A stretch of 16,909 bases of DNA, from contig HF990405.1 in assembly GCA_000432775.1 (NCBI GenBank), forward strand, positions 1 through 16,909. Direction: 5' to 3'. The stretch comes from Alistipes sp. CAG:831 (GTDB lineage Bacteria > Bacteroidota > Bacteroidia > Bacteroidales > UBA932). A program made the position numbers and the translations under genes. Positions within the stretch are counted from its first letter, which is position 1; each line of letters opens with the position of its first letter. Shown here in pieces: positions 1 through 7,845 of the stretch. The notes under the pieces were generated by a model. It did no database searches. It was not told where the DNA came from and saw nothing but the letters and a program-made list of their open reading frames with translations.

Positions 1-83
1 ACTACACGGATTGCGGCTTTGTGCTTTGTCCATTTTTCAGCCAAAGGACCTTCGGGTACTTTGGAAATTAACTTATCCTCCAT
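1..83 (-). CDS. Fumarate reductase/succinate dehydrogenase flavoprotein subunit, N-terminus only
   Basis: Only the first 27 codons are inside the window; the gene continues past the left edge. The peptide starts MEDKLISKVPEGPLAEKWTK and goes on HKAAIRVV. From memory, this matches the start of Bacteroidota FrdA/SdhA flavoproteins, which carry a short (D/S)SK(I/V)PxGPLAEKW leader before the FAD-binding Rossmann motif. The protein would be the covalent-FAD subunit that interconverts fumarate and succinate at the inner membrane. The ATG at 83-81 fits a good upstream promoter. The gene for the cytochrome b subunit, normally just upstream, is not here: the upstream neighbour is a glycosyltransferase. 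The identification rests on a short stretch, and the FAD motif itself is outside the window. Confidence 0.7.
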   Translation of the reverse strand, partial: MEDKLISKVPEGPLAEKWTKHKAAIRV

Positions 84-111
84 AATGTATCAATAGAATT
101 AAAATTTGGTG

Positions 112-143
112 CAATTTTACTCACTTTTCAGCACTTTTGCAAA
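112..143 (-). promoter_or_regulatory. Bacteroidota-type promoter for the flavoprotein gene
   Basis: Read on the minus strand, a -33 element TTTG (143-140) is followed after 20 bases by TAAAATTG (119-112), one base from the TAnnTTTG -7 consensus. Predicted transcription starts near 105, giving a leader of about 20 bases. The promoter lies wholly in the gap after the glycosyltransferase stop, so the flavoprotein gene probably has its own transcript. Confidence 0.55.
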
Positions 144-147
144 ACTT

Positions 148-1260
148 TCAACGTTTACTGCTGAACAAGCCGGTATAAATTGAATACATCAGTTCCAAAT
201 TACTGTTCCAGTCATACATTTTTTTTACTCTCCGAATTCCTGCAGCACCCATTTTATCCCTTAAATCAGGAACATCTATAAACTTCTGAAGAGCATCCGC
301 CGCAGCTTCTGGATTTCCCCTTGGAACAATAAATCCGGTTGCTCCGTCCTCGACAACCTCAGTAAATCCATCGGCATCCGAAACCACTACGGGACAACCG
401 CAGGACATGGCCTCAACTGCCACTACTCCAAAACTTTCACTATGTGATAGGGATACAGATACGGAAAATGAATTATAGTATGAAGGCAACTGCTCATTAG
501 GCACCTTACCCATGAAATGAACCTTATCCATGATACCCAGACTGGACACAAGAGACTCATACTCGCCTCTTGAAGGACCTTCGCCCACTATTACCAGTAA
601 AGTATCAAGATCCGGATTGCGGTCCACCAAAACCTTAAAGGCTCTTATCAGGACATCTATACCGTACTTAGGAGACAATGTCTTGACATTACCTACAATA
701 AATCTACCATTTCTTTCATCTTTTTCATAGCGTCTGAAAAGTTCCGTATCGACTCCGAAAGGTGTCACGTATATAGGCTTACTGGTGTAGGTTGCTGTCC
801 TTTTAGCCATGACATGGCTGGTGGACAAGACTCTATCAGCCCGCCTGAAAATGAACTGAACAGACTTCTTGTTGAAAAATGAAAGGTCAGGGAACTCGTA
901 GACATCACTGCCCCAGACAGAAATTATAAAGGGATGGAAACCGGTTAGAGCAGCTATGAACCCGAAACTCGTAGCGTAATGGGCATGAAGTATATCCGGA
1001 GATTCAGAACGGATAACCCGTTTAAGGTACGAAACGGCCTTCCGGTGCATCATTACAGCTCCGACAGCTGCTCTGAGCCCCTTGCTTGACTTATAGGTAA
1101 AAAGATTGAACTCGTATAAAGGGATTCCATGCAATGCAAAAAAATCATCTGGAGACGGATACAAGGAAAATAAAACAATATCTACTCCCCTGGCCTTTAG
1201 CGCCACAGCCCACCTGCGGGTATGAATGCTCCGGGCATCCGCAACCATCAAGACTTTCAT
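148..1260 (-). CDS. Glycosyltransferase family 4 (GT-B fold)
   Basis: A 370-residue glycosyltransferase, normal length for family GT4. It would transfer a sugar from a nucleotide-sugar donor to a lipid-linked or surface glycan at the cytoplasmic membrane; donor and acceptor cannot be told from sequence. The N-terminal domain starts with a Rossmann strand (MKVLMVADARSIHTRRW, as in GT4 acceptor domains) and has HAHYATSFG near 92-100 and WGSDV near 116-120. The linker has VTPFGVD (165-171). The donor domain has GNVKTLSPKYGIDVLIRAF (190-208) and the EX7E motif ESFGVVAVE with E275 and E283, then GCPVVVSDADGFTEVV. No signal peptide or membrane segment is seen. Its ATG overlaps the ruvB stop in an ATGA, so it is probably translated by coupling to ruvB. 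No other glycan genes are visible beside it. Confidence 0.9.
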   Translation of the reverse strand: MKVLMVADARSIHTRRWAVALKARGVDIVLFSLYPSPDDFFALHGIPLYEFNLFTYKSSKGLRAAVGAVMMHRKAVSYLKRVIRSESPDILHAHYATSFGFIAALTGFHPFIISVWGSDVYEFPDLSFFNKKSVQFIFRRADRVLSTSHVMAKRTATYTSKPIYVTPFGVDTELFRRYEKDERNGRFIVGNVKTLSPKYGIDVLIRAFKVLVDRNPDLDTLLVIVGEGPSRGEYESLVSSLGIMDKVHFMGKVPNEQLPSYYNSFSVSVSLSHSESFGVVAVEAMSCGCPVVVSDADGFTEVVEDGATGFIVPRGNPEAAADALQKFIDVPDLRDKMGAAGIRRVKKMYDWNSNLELMYSIYTGLFSSKR

Positions 1261-2285
1261 AACTGCTGAAATAATGTATCAGGAGCATATTTATCCACTC
1301 CCAAATGACTGTACGCCAAATCTGTAGCCTCGCGACCACGCGGAGTACGATGTATAAAGCCCTCCTTTATAAGATACGGCTCATACACTTCCTCGACAGT
1401 ACCCGGATCCTCTCCCACTGCTGTTGCTATGGTACCCAGACCGACAGGACCTCCCTTGAACTTATAAATAATGGTGTTGAGTATCTTATTGTCTATAGCG
1501 TCGAGGCCCCGCTTGTCGATATTGAGCGCATCGAGAGCATAGGAAGCTATCTCGAGATCTATGAAACCCGAACCTTTCACCTGGGCGAAATCCCGGACCC
1601 TACGCAATAGGGAGTTCGCTATACGCGGTGTTCCCCGGCTCCTCATGGCTATCTCCATTGCAGCACGGTCTTCTATTTCTATATTAAGTATCCTGGCGCT
1701 GCGTATGATGATATTTTTGAGTACGGATGCGTCGTAGTATTCCAAATGTGCCGTAATTCCGAATCTGGCCCGGAGAGGAGACGTGATGAGTCCGCTCCTT
1801 GTAGTGGCTCCGATGAGTGTAAAGCGGTTAAGACCTATCTGGACTGATCTCGCACCAGGTCCCTTATCTATCATGATGTCGATAGTAAAGTCCTCCATTG
1901 CAGAATAGAGGTACTCCTCCACAACGTGAGAAAGCCTGTGTATCTCGTCTATGAAAAGTACATCTCCTTCCTCAAGCCCTGTAAGCAGACCGGCCAGGTC
2001 TCCGGGTTTGTCCAGAATGGGTCCGGAGGTAATTTTCATATTGACACCCAATTCATTGGCTACTATATGGGCCAGCGTGGTCTTGCCAAGTCCCGGAGGT
2101 CCGTGAAGCAGGATGTGATCCAGTGCCTCCCCCCGGAGCAGGGCTGCCTTTACGAAAATCTTGAGATTTTCGATAATTTTGTCCTGACCGGAAAATTCTC
2201 CGAAATCCTGCGGGCGTATTTTTCCCTCAAAATCGCTATCTTTGGCCGAACTTTGTGCCCTGGCATCAAAATCTTCGTTCTTCAT
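1257..2285 (-). CDS. ruvB: Holliday junction branch-migration ATPase RuvB
   Basis: A 342-residue AAA+ motor that works with RuvA (and RuvC) to move Holliday junctions in recombinational repair. Visible motifs are Walker A GPPGLGKT (62-69), Walker B with DEIH (113-116), the RuvB signature LDKPGDLAGLLTGLE, sensor 1 GATTRSG (159-165), the LRARFG arginine-finger region (171-176), the SRGTPRIANSLLRRVRDFAQ sensor-2 helix, and the C-terminal winged helix with KFKGGPVGL and FIHRTPRGREAT. The ATG at 2285 is preferred because the protein then starts MKNEDFD, like Bacteroides RuvB; the in-frame codon at 2300 is a TTG. The stop overlaps the start of the glycosyltransferase. RuvA and RuvC are not in the window. 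Confidence 0.97.
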   Translation of the reverse strand: MKNEDFDARAQSSAKDSDFEGKIRPQDFGEFSGQDKIIENLKIFVKAALLRGEALDHILLHGPPGLGKTTLAHIVANELGVNMKITSGPILDKPGDLAGLLTGLEEGDVLFIDEIHRLSHVVEEYLYSAMEDFTIDIMIDKGPGARSVQIGLNRFTLIGATTRSGLITSPLRARFGITAHLEYYDASVLKNIIIRSARILNIEIEDRAAMEIAMRSRGTPRIANSLLRRVRDFAQVKGSGFIDLEIASYALDALNIDKRGLDAIDNKILNTIIYKFKGGPVGLGTIATAVGEDPGTVEEVYEPYLIKEGFIHRTPRGREATDLAYSHLGVDKYAPDTLFQQL

Positions 2286-2305
2286 ACCGTTTGCAAACAA
2301 GATTA

Positions 2306-2313
2306 CAAATATA
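2306..2313 (-). promoter_or_regulatory. Candidate ruvB promoter -7 element
   Basis: TATATTTG on the minus strand is a perfect TAnnTTTG -7 element. A weak -33 candidate (TTTC, 2337-2334) sits 20 bases upstream. Transcription would start near 2300, leaving a leader of about 15 bases before the ATG at 2285, which also argues against the TTG start at 2300. Confidence 0.45.
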
Positions 2314-2471
2314 ATACTTTACATTTTTTAAGAGAAATTAATATTATATATGTCTGTCGATATGTTGATAAATGAGGTTATGTCCGGAGTATTAGCGGTT
2401 TTAGGGCTGGAGTGGAATGATGATAAGATGTTGAAAACTTTCTGATAAATTTTAGAAAACTTTTGGGGCGA

Positions 2472-2479
2472 TAATTTTG
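2472..2479 (+). promoter_or_regulatory. Candidate mfd promoter -7 element
   Basis: TAATTTTG matches TAnnTTTG on the plus strand. No clear TTTG lies at the right distance upstream (only a TTTT at 2450-2453). It would give a leader of about 80 bases before mfd. The rest of the 280-base ruvB-mfd gap is AT-rich; besides these elements I see only the DnaA-box-like words and the repeated GAAAACTTT described in the findings. Confidence 0.3.
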
Positions 2480-2565
2480 AAATTAAGATTTGTCATTCCG
2501 TATACAGAATTTTTAAAAAAAGAAAAAAAGTTATCATAAGATATAAACAAGGTTATCGAAAAGAT

Positions 2566-5500
2566 ATGAACCGGAAAATAGAAGGATTGTTGAAAAGTGA
2601 CAGTGTCGGGAAACTGCGCGAGGCTATAAGGAACAATGAAGTTAAAACTATAGAAATAAACGGATTGTATTCTTCAGCCAAGGCTTTTGCCATATCTGAT
2701 GCTGTTGAGCGCGGAGTTCATCTGGTGATACTTGCCGGTAAGGATGATGCAGCCGGATGTGTCAACGATCTGTACAATATAATAGGAGACGATAATGTTT
2801 ATTTCTTTCCTCCCTCAGACGTAAGGACAGTAAAGGGCACTATGAAGGATATGTCCGCTAAGGTGCAGAGGACAGCGGCGATAAGTGCGTTGGAGGATTT
2901 CAAGTCCGGCAGTTACAAAGGGGACTATCTGATAATAGTCGGATACAGGGAGGCTGTCGAGGAGAATATTCCTGACCAAGGCCAGATAGGTCAGTCTGTT
3001 CTGAAGGTGTCGAAGGGAGAGACCGTTTCGTTTGACAAGTTTCAGGATGATCTGTACGGAATGGGATTCACCAGAGTGGACTTTGTATCCAGACCCGGAG
3101 AGTATGCTGTAAGGGGAGGTATAATAGATCTTTTCTCATTTAATAATGACAAGCCGTACCGTATTGATTTTTTCGGGGACGAGATAGATTCTATCCGTAT
3201 GTTCGATGTCAATACCCAGCATACGGTGGGAGAAGTACTGGATGCGCTCAGCATATATCCCAGTATAACGGATCAGGATATTCCCATATATTCGGCTATT
3301 CCCGATGATTCGGTAATCTGGATTTCAGGACTGGAAAACTTCAGTGAGGACGCTGCAGGAGTAAATCGTCACAAGCAGGTCTGGCTCTCCCCTCTTCACA
3401 GTATAGGTAGAGCGGATACTGTAATTGAGTTCAATACCTCACCGCAGCCGGCTTTTAACAAGAATTTTGAACTTCTGGCGGCTGATATCAGGTCCAGGCG
3501 TGCGGACGGATATGATGTATGCATCATGAGCGAGAACCGGAGCCAGATAGAAAGGTTACGCAATATCTTCTCATCGTATGACCTGGTTCTCAATTATATG
3601 GAGTTTACTATCCAGGAAGGTTTCATCGATCATGACGGGAAGAAATGTCTGTATACTGATCATCAGATATTCGACAGATACCGCCGTATCCGCCTTAAAA
3701 GAACGGTTGAGAGAAGCGAGAGGCTGACGATGAATGATATCAATTCTTTCAAGGAGGGAGACTATATCGTACATATTGACCATGGAATCGGAAGATTCGG
3801 CGGACTGGTAAAGAACCGTATCAACGGCAAGGTACAGGAGGCTATAAAACTTATATATAGGGACAACGATGTTCTCTTCGTCTCAGTTCACGGTCTGCAC
3901 CGTATATCGAAGTACCGTTCAGGGGATTCAACAAAGCCTCCCAAAATCAATAAACTCGGTACCGGCAACTGGGAAAGACTGAAGAGCAGCGCAAAATCCA
4001 AGGTCAAGGATATTGCCGAGGATCTGATCAGGCTTTATTCACAGAGGAGGGTGGCAAAAGGTTTTGCGTTCAGTCCTGACTCTTTCCTCCAGCAGGAATT
4101 TGAGTCTTCTTTTCAGTACGAGGAGACTCCTGATCAGATAAAAGCTGTGGAGGCTGTCAAGAAGGATATGGAGAGCAGCTGGCCTATGGACCGGCTGGTG
4201 TGCGGAGACGTAGGTTTCGGAAAGACTGAGGTGGCAATGAGAGCTGCTTTCAAGGCAGTGGCCGACAGTAAGCAGGTGGCGGTTCTCGTTCCGACCACCA
4301 TACTGGCACTTCAGCACTATAATACGTTCAAGGACAGGCTTCGGAATTTTCCATGCAACATAGATTACATCAGCCGCCTGAGAACCCCGAAGGAGGTGGC
4401 TGATATAACGGAAAGACTCAAAAATGGCAAGATAGATATTATAATAGGTACTCACCGTCTTCTGGGTAAAAGTATAACATTCAAGGATCTGGGACTGCTT
4501 ATCATAGATGAGGAGCAGAAATTCGGTGTGGCGGCCAAGGAGGCGCTCAGGCATCTGAAGCTTTCGGTCGACACTCTTACCCTTACGGCCACTCCCATTC
4601 CCCGTACCCTCCAGTTCTCGTTGTTGGGTGCCAGGGACCTGTCCATTATCAATACTCCCCCACCCAACCGCCTTCCTATTCAGACAGAAATTATAGATTT
4701 CAACGAGGATACTATCAGGGATATTATCAATGAGGAAATTGGCCGTGGAGGTCAGGTGTTCTTCGTACACAACCGTATACAGGACATATATGAGGTTGAG
4801 GATATAATACGCAGGATAGTTCCAGGGGTCAAGACGTGCGTGGCACATGGTCAGATGGATCCCAAGGTACTGGAGAATAAAATAATCGAATATATGTCGG
4901 GAGACTACGATATACTCATAGCCACCACTATCATTGAGAACGGAATAGATATTCCCAATACCAATACGATAATAATAAATCAGGCCCAGAACTATGGCCT
5001 CAGCGATCTTCACCAGTTGCGCGGAAGGGTAGGGCGGTCGAGCCGTAAGGCATACTGCTACCTCATAGTTCCACCTATGACCTCCCTGTCGGATGACGCA
5101 AGGCGAAGGCTGGATGCCATAGAGGCTTTCTCGGATCTGGGAAGTGGCTTCAACATAGCCATGAGGGACCTGGATATCCGCGGTATGGGCAATATGCTGG
5201 GTGCAGAGCAGAGCGGATATATTGCCGAGATGGGTTTTGAGACGTACCAGCGTATTCTGGCCGAGGCATTCGAGGAGATTAAGGGCACTGTTACTGACCT
5301 GCCCGGACAAAAGGAGGAGGAAGATGTGTATGTTACCGACTGTGTAGTGGACACGGATCTGGAGATACTCATACCGGATACCTATATAAATATTACAGCG
5401 GAGAAAATACGGCTCTACAAGGAACTCGACTCCATATCCGACGAGGGGTCACTGCAGCGTTTCATAGCAGATATAGAGGACCGTTTCGGACCTATTCCGG

Positions 5501-5781
5501 AAGAATTCAAGCAACTGATTTTCGTAGTACGTCTCAGAATGGCCGCCAGGGAGAGAGGTTTCGAGAAGATAGTGCTGAAGAACGGAACACTTGTCATGTA
5601 TTTTATATCCAATTCCATGTCTCCATTCTACCGCAGCAGCCGTTTTTCCGATATTATCAAGACTATTCAGCATAAGGATGCGGGGCGGTATATGCTCAAG
5701 GAAAACAATGACAAGCTGTACATTACTGTCAAAAATGTGAAAACAATCGAGGGTGCATATAACTTGATACGGAAATTGTAA
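2566..5781 (+). CDS. mfd: Transcription-repair coupling factor Mfd
   Basis: A 1071-residue SF2 translocase (E. coli Mfd is 1148). It pushes stalled RNA polymerase off damaged DNA and recruits UvrA. The N-terminal part (about 1-330) is UvrB-like, with the FFPPSDVRT and GMGFTRVDFVSRPGEYAVRG segments. The RNA-polymerase-interaction domain begins around 395 with FKEGDYIVHIDHGIGRF. The RecG-like motor has Walker A GDVGFGKT (547-554), the DEEQ box (648-651), TATPIPRTL (from 674), then TIIENGIDIPNTNT and QLRGRVGRS in the second lobe. The C-terminal regulatory TRCF domain occupies roughly the last 150 residues. It faces away from ruvB across a shared AT-rich gap. A long open frame on the opposite strand inside the gene is a coding shadow. 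Confidence 0.97.
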   Translation: MNRKIEGLLKSDSVGKLREAIRNNEVKTIEINGLYSSAKAFAISDAVERGVHLVILAGKDDAAGCVNDLYNIIGDDNVYFFPPSDVRTVKGTMKDMSAKVQRTAAISALEDFKSGSYKGDYLIIVGYREAVEENIPDQGQIGQSVLKVSKGETVSFDKFQDDLYGMGFTRVDFVSRPGEYAVRGGIIDLFSFNNDKPYRIDFFGDEIDSIRMFDVNTQHTVGEVLDALSIYPSITDQDIPIYSAIPDDSVIWISGLENFSEDAAGVNRHKQVWLSPLHSIGRADTVIEFNTSPQPAFNKNFELLAADIRSRRADGYDVCIMSENRSQIERLRNIFSSYDLVLNYMEFTIQEGFIDHDGKKCLYTDHQIFDRYRRIRLKRTVERSERLTMNDINSFKEGDYIVHIDHGIGRFGGLVKNRINGKVQEAIKLIYRDNDVLFVSVHGLHRISKYRSGDSTKPPKINKLGTGNWERLKSSAKSKVKDIAEDLIRLYSQRRVAKGFAFSPDSFLQQEFESSFQYEETPDQIKAVEAVKKDMESSWPMDRLVCGDVGFGKTEVAMRAAFKAVADSKQVAVLVPTTILALQHYNTFKDRLRNFPCNIDYISRLRTPKEVADITERLKNGKIDIIIGTHRLLGKSITFKDLGLLIIDEEQKFGVAAKEALRHLKLSVDTLTLTATPIPRTLQFSLLGARDLSIINTPPPNRLPIQTEIIDFNEDTIRDIINEEIGRGGQVFFVHNRIQDIYEVEDIIRRIVPGVKTCVAHGQMDPKVLENKIIEYMSGDYDILIATTIIENGIDIPNTNTIIINQAQNYGLSDLHQLRGRVGRSSRKAYCYLIVPPMTSLSDDARRRLDAIEAFSDLGSGFNIAMRDLDIRGMGNMLGAEQSGYIAEMGFETYQRILAEAFEEIKGTVTDLPGQKEEEDVYVTDCVVDTDLEILIPDTYINITAEKIRLYKELDSISDEGSLQRFIADIEDRFGPIPEEFKQLIFVVRLRMAARERGFEKIVLKNGTLVMYFISNSMSPFYRSSRFSDIIKTIQHKDAGRYMLKENNDKLYITVKNVKTIEGAYNLIRKL

Positions 5782-5782
5782 T

Positions 5783-5790
5783 TATATTTG
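5783..5790 (+). promoter_or_regulatory. Candidate coaX promoter -7 element
   Basis: TATATTTG, a perfect TAnnTTTG, lies in the 28-base gap between mfd and coaX and is followed by a GC-rich start region. A -33 TTTG is not seen at the usual spacing. It suggests that the coaX-envelope cluster can be transcribed separately from mfd, with a very short leader. An AGGA at 5805-5808 is too close to the ATG at 5810 to be a normal ribosome site. Confidence 0.45.
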
Positions 5791-5809
5791 CCGCCCTATC
5801 CCTTAGGAA

Positions 5810-6532
5810 ATGAAGAATATACTGATAGATATAGGGAATTCTTCCCACTGCAAGGCCGCTCTCTCAGACGGGAATGGGCTTCTGGCAGTCCGGAGGCTGC
5901 CGCGTTCCGGACTCCGCAGGTCGCTGGACGAGGATGCAGCCTTGAGCGGTCCTGCCGATGTGGTATGCGTCTCTTCGGTAGCTGCCGGAGACAGAGAGAC
6001 GGAGCTGTGGCTGGAGGACAGATGCCGTAAGCTTATTGTGGTGGATGCCTCTACTCCCATGCCCCTGCGGCTGGACTACAGTACTCCGGAGACTCTCGGT
6101 TCCGACCGTATAGCCGCGGCAGTGGGAGCAATGTCCATTTTTCCTGGTGAGGACTGCACTATTTTTGATTTCGGAACAGCTATTACAGTGGACTTTGTCT
6201 CCGCTACCGGGATTTTCAGAGGAGGTAACATTTCCCCCGGACTAAGCATGAGATTGCGTGCCCTTCACCAGTTTACCGGAAGACTGCCTCTGGTGGACGC
6301 TTCCGTACCTTCAGGACTGGTCGGAAAAAATACATACGATGCCGTCAACAACGGAGTGGTATTAGGCATAATCTTTGAAGTGGAGCGGTACATTAACTGC
6401 AATCCCGGAAGCAGGATTATTTTTACAGGCGGCGATGCACTTTTTTTTGCAAAGATGCTAAAAAGCCCGATATTTGTAGTTTGTAACCTTGTTTTGACGG
6501 GGTTGTCCAAAATTGCGCAAGTGAATGTATAA
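5810..6532 (+). CDS. coaX: Type III pantothenate kinase
   Basis: A 240-residue ASKHA-fold kinase that phosphorylates pantothenate in the first committed step of coenzyme A synthesis, in the cytoplasm. Type III enzymes depend on a monovalent cation and are not inhibited by CoA. Seen here are the P-loop-like DIGNSSHCKAAL (D7), DFGTAITVDF (from D120), GGNISPGLSMR (from 138) and TGGDA (from 206). These are the family's phosphate-binding and pantothenate-binding motifs, in the right order. The length is near the family norm of about 250. The final eight bases overlap the next gene's start, implying translational coupling to an outer-membrane protein. In Bacteroidales this gene commonly leads an envelope cluster. 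Confidence 0.93.
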   Translation: MKNILIDIGNSSHCKAALSDGNGLLAVRRLPRSGLRRSLDEDAALSGPADVVCVSSVAAGDRETELWLEDRCRKLIVVDASTPMPLRLDYSTPETLGSDRIAAAVGAMSIFPGEDCTIFDFGTAITVDFVSATGIFRGGNISPGLSMRLRALHQFTGRLPLVDASVPSGLVGKNTYDAVNNGVVLGIIFEVERYINCNPGSRIIFTGGDALFFAKMLKSPIFVVCNLVLTGLSKIAQVNV

Positions 6533-7826
6533 AGGGAAAGAAATCCTGGCGAAGGTGATGTCCGCGGCTTTTATCCTGTTCTGTCCGCTCTCATGGCTTC
6601 ATGGACAGTCGATAGACGCTCTGGGTTCATATTCGCCGTATTCGATGTTCGGTGTAGGCAAGATTGCCGCAGAGGGCACCGCGTACAATTATTCCATGGG
6701 AGGCGTAGGTGTCGGTATGAGAGACAACCGCGTTATCAACTTCATCAATCCTGCAGCCATTACGGCCAGGGATACTCTTTCGTTTATGTTCGATTTCGGA
6801 GTTAACGAGAAGAATTCCTATTTCAACGACGACATCACCAAATCGGCGTACAATGTATTCAACATGCAGAACGTGGCATTTACATTTCCTATCTACAAGT
6901 CCTCGGCCTTCGTAATAGGAATAGCTCCGTTCAGCGATGTAGGATACAAGTTCCTGTCCACGGAGACATCGACCGACATTGAGGCGGATATGGGCGACGT
7001 GAAGTATCAGCAGTACGGAACCGGCAGCATATATCAGCTGTTTCTCGGAGCGTCCGTGATGTTCTTCGACCGCATATCGCTGGGTGCCCAGGGCATATAC
7101 TATTTCGGATATATGAACAAGCACAATGATGTTCTGTTCAATTCATCCTCGGCCTACAATACCATCTACACCGGGTGGAATTATAAAGTGCATGCGTTCA
7201 GCGGCAAGTTCGGCCTGCAGTATATCCAGCCTTTCAAGAAGAACAACTCGCAGCTGGTGATAGGCGGCACATACCGTCTGGGAACATCCATGAGCGGTGA
7301 GGTGACCCGTTATGCATTCTCGGGTGCCGATACTGTACTCAATGTCAATGTTCCATCCTCGGATCTGCGCATAGCCGACGAGTTCGGAGTGGGGCTCTCG
7401 TACAGAGTCAACGGAAAATGGGCAGTGGGAGCGGATTACATCCAGCAGAACTGGCGCGGGGACATGTTTCCGGATGCCGCTACATGGACCAACTTCGATG
7501 CCACTACCTCCAGGCAGTACAAGGCCGGGTTTGAGATTACACCGAACATGTACGACATCCGTTATTATATGAAGAGGGTGACTTATCGTGCCGGAGCCTA
7601 TTACGAGCAGTCGTATGTGAAGTTGAACGGCCATCAGGTCAATGCCTTCGGTATAACTTTCGGAGCGTCTTTTCCCATATTCAGATGGTACAATGCCGTC
7701 AGCGTGGCGGTTGACATAGGACAGCGGGGTTCATTGAGACACAACCTGGTGAGGGAGAGATATGTAAATTTTATTGTCAATATTAATCTTCATGACATCT
7801 GGTTTGTCAAATACAGATATGACTAA
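6525..7826 (+). CDS. Outer-membrane beta-barrel protein, OmpP1/FadL-like
   Basis: A 433-residue predicted outer-membrane protein. The N-terminus MYKGKEILAKVMSAAFILFC followed by PLSWLHGQS is a signal peptide with lysines before a hydrophobic core; cleavage is likely near HG/QS. The mature start has YSPYSMFGVGKIAAEGTAYN, then MGGVGVGMRDNRVINFINPA, a glycine-rich NPA segment typical of the Bacteroidota FadL-like family. The rest alternates aromatic and polar residues, as in beta strands, with glycine/asparagine turns, and ends DIWFVKYRYD. FadL relatives move hydrophobic compounds across the outer membrane, but the substrate here is unknown. The start overlaps coaX by eight bases; a later ATG (6558) would lose the basic head of the signal peptide. 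It may instead serve envelope assembly, given its neighbours. Confidence 0.75.
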   Translation: MYKGKEILAKVMSAAFILFCPLSWLHGQSIDALGSYSPYSMFGVGKIAAEGTAYNYSMGGVGVGMRDNRVINFINPAAITARDTLSFMFDFGVNEKNSYFNDDITKSAYNVFNMQNVAFTFPIYKSSAFVIGIAPFSDVGYKFLSTETSTDIEADMGDVKYQQYGTGSIYQLFLGASVMFFDRISLGAQGIYYFGYMNKHNDVLFNSSSAYNTIYTGWNYKVHAFSGKFGLQYIQPFKKNNSQLVIGGTYRLGTSMSGEVTRYAFSGADTVLNVNVPSSDLRIADEFGVGLSYRVNGKWAVGADYIQQNWRGDMFPDAATWTNFDATTSRQYKAGFEITPNMYDIRYYMKRVTYRAGAYYEQSYVKLNGHQVNAFGITFGASFPIFRWYNAVSVAVDIGQRGSLRHNLVRERYVNFIVNINLHDIWFVKYRYD

Positions 7827-7845
7827 CATTATTAATTCTAAACAT

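Noticed and set aside
2286..2300. TTG start for RuvB giving five extra residues
   Set aside because: It lies at the predicted transcription start, and RuvB homologues start like the ATG version.
4039..5310. A 423-codon open frame on the minus strand inside mfd
   Set aside because: It is fully antisense to conserved Mfd motor motifs, has no recognisable domain and no promoter; it is a coding shadow.
7774..7845. Upstream extension of the TPR protein
   Set aside because: It overlaps the preceding gene and would bury the signal peptide that starts at 7846.
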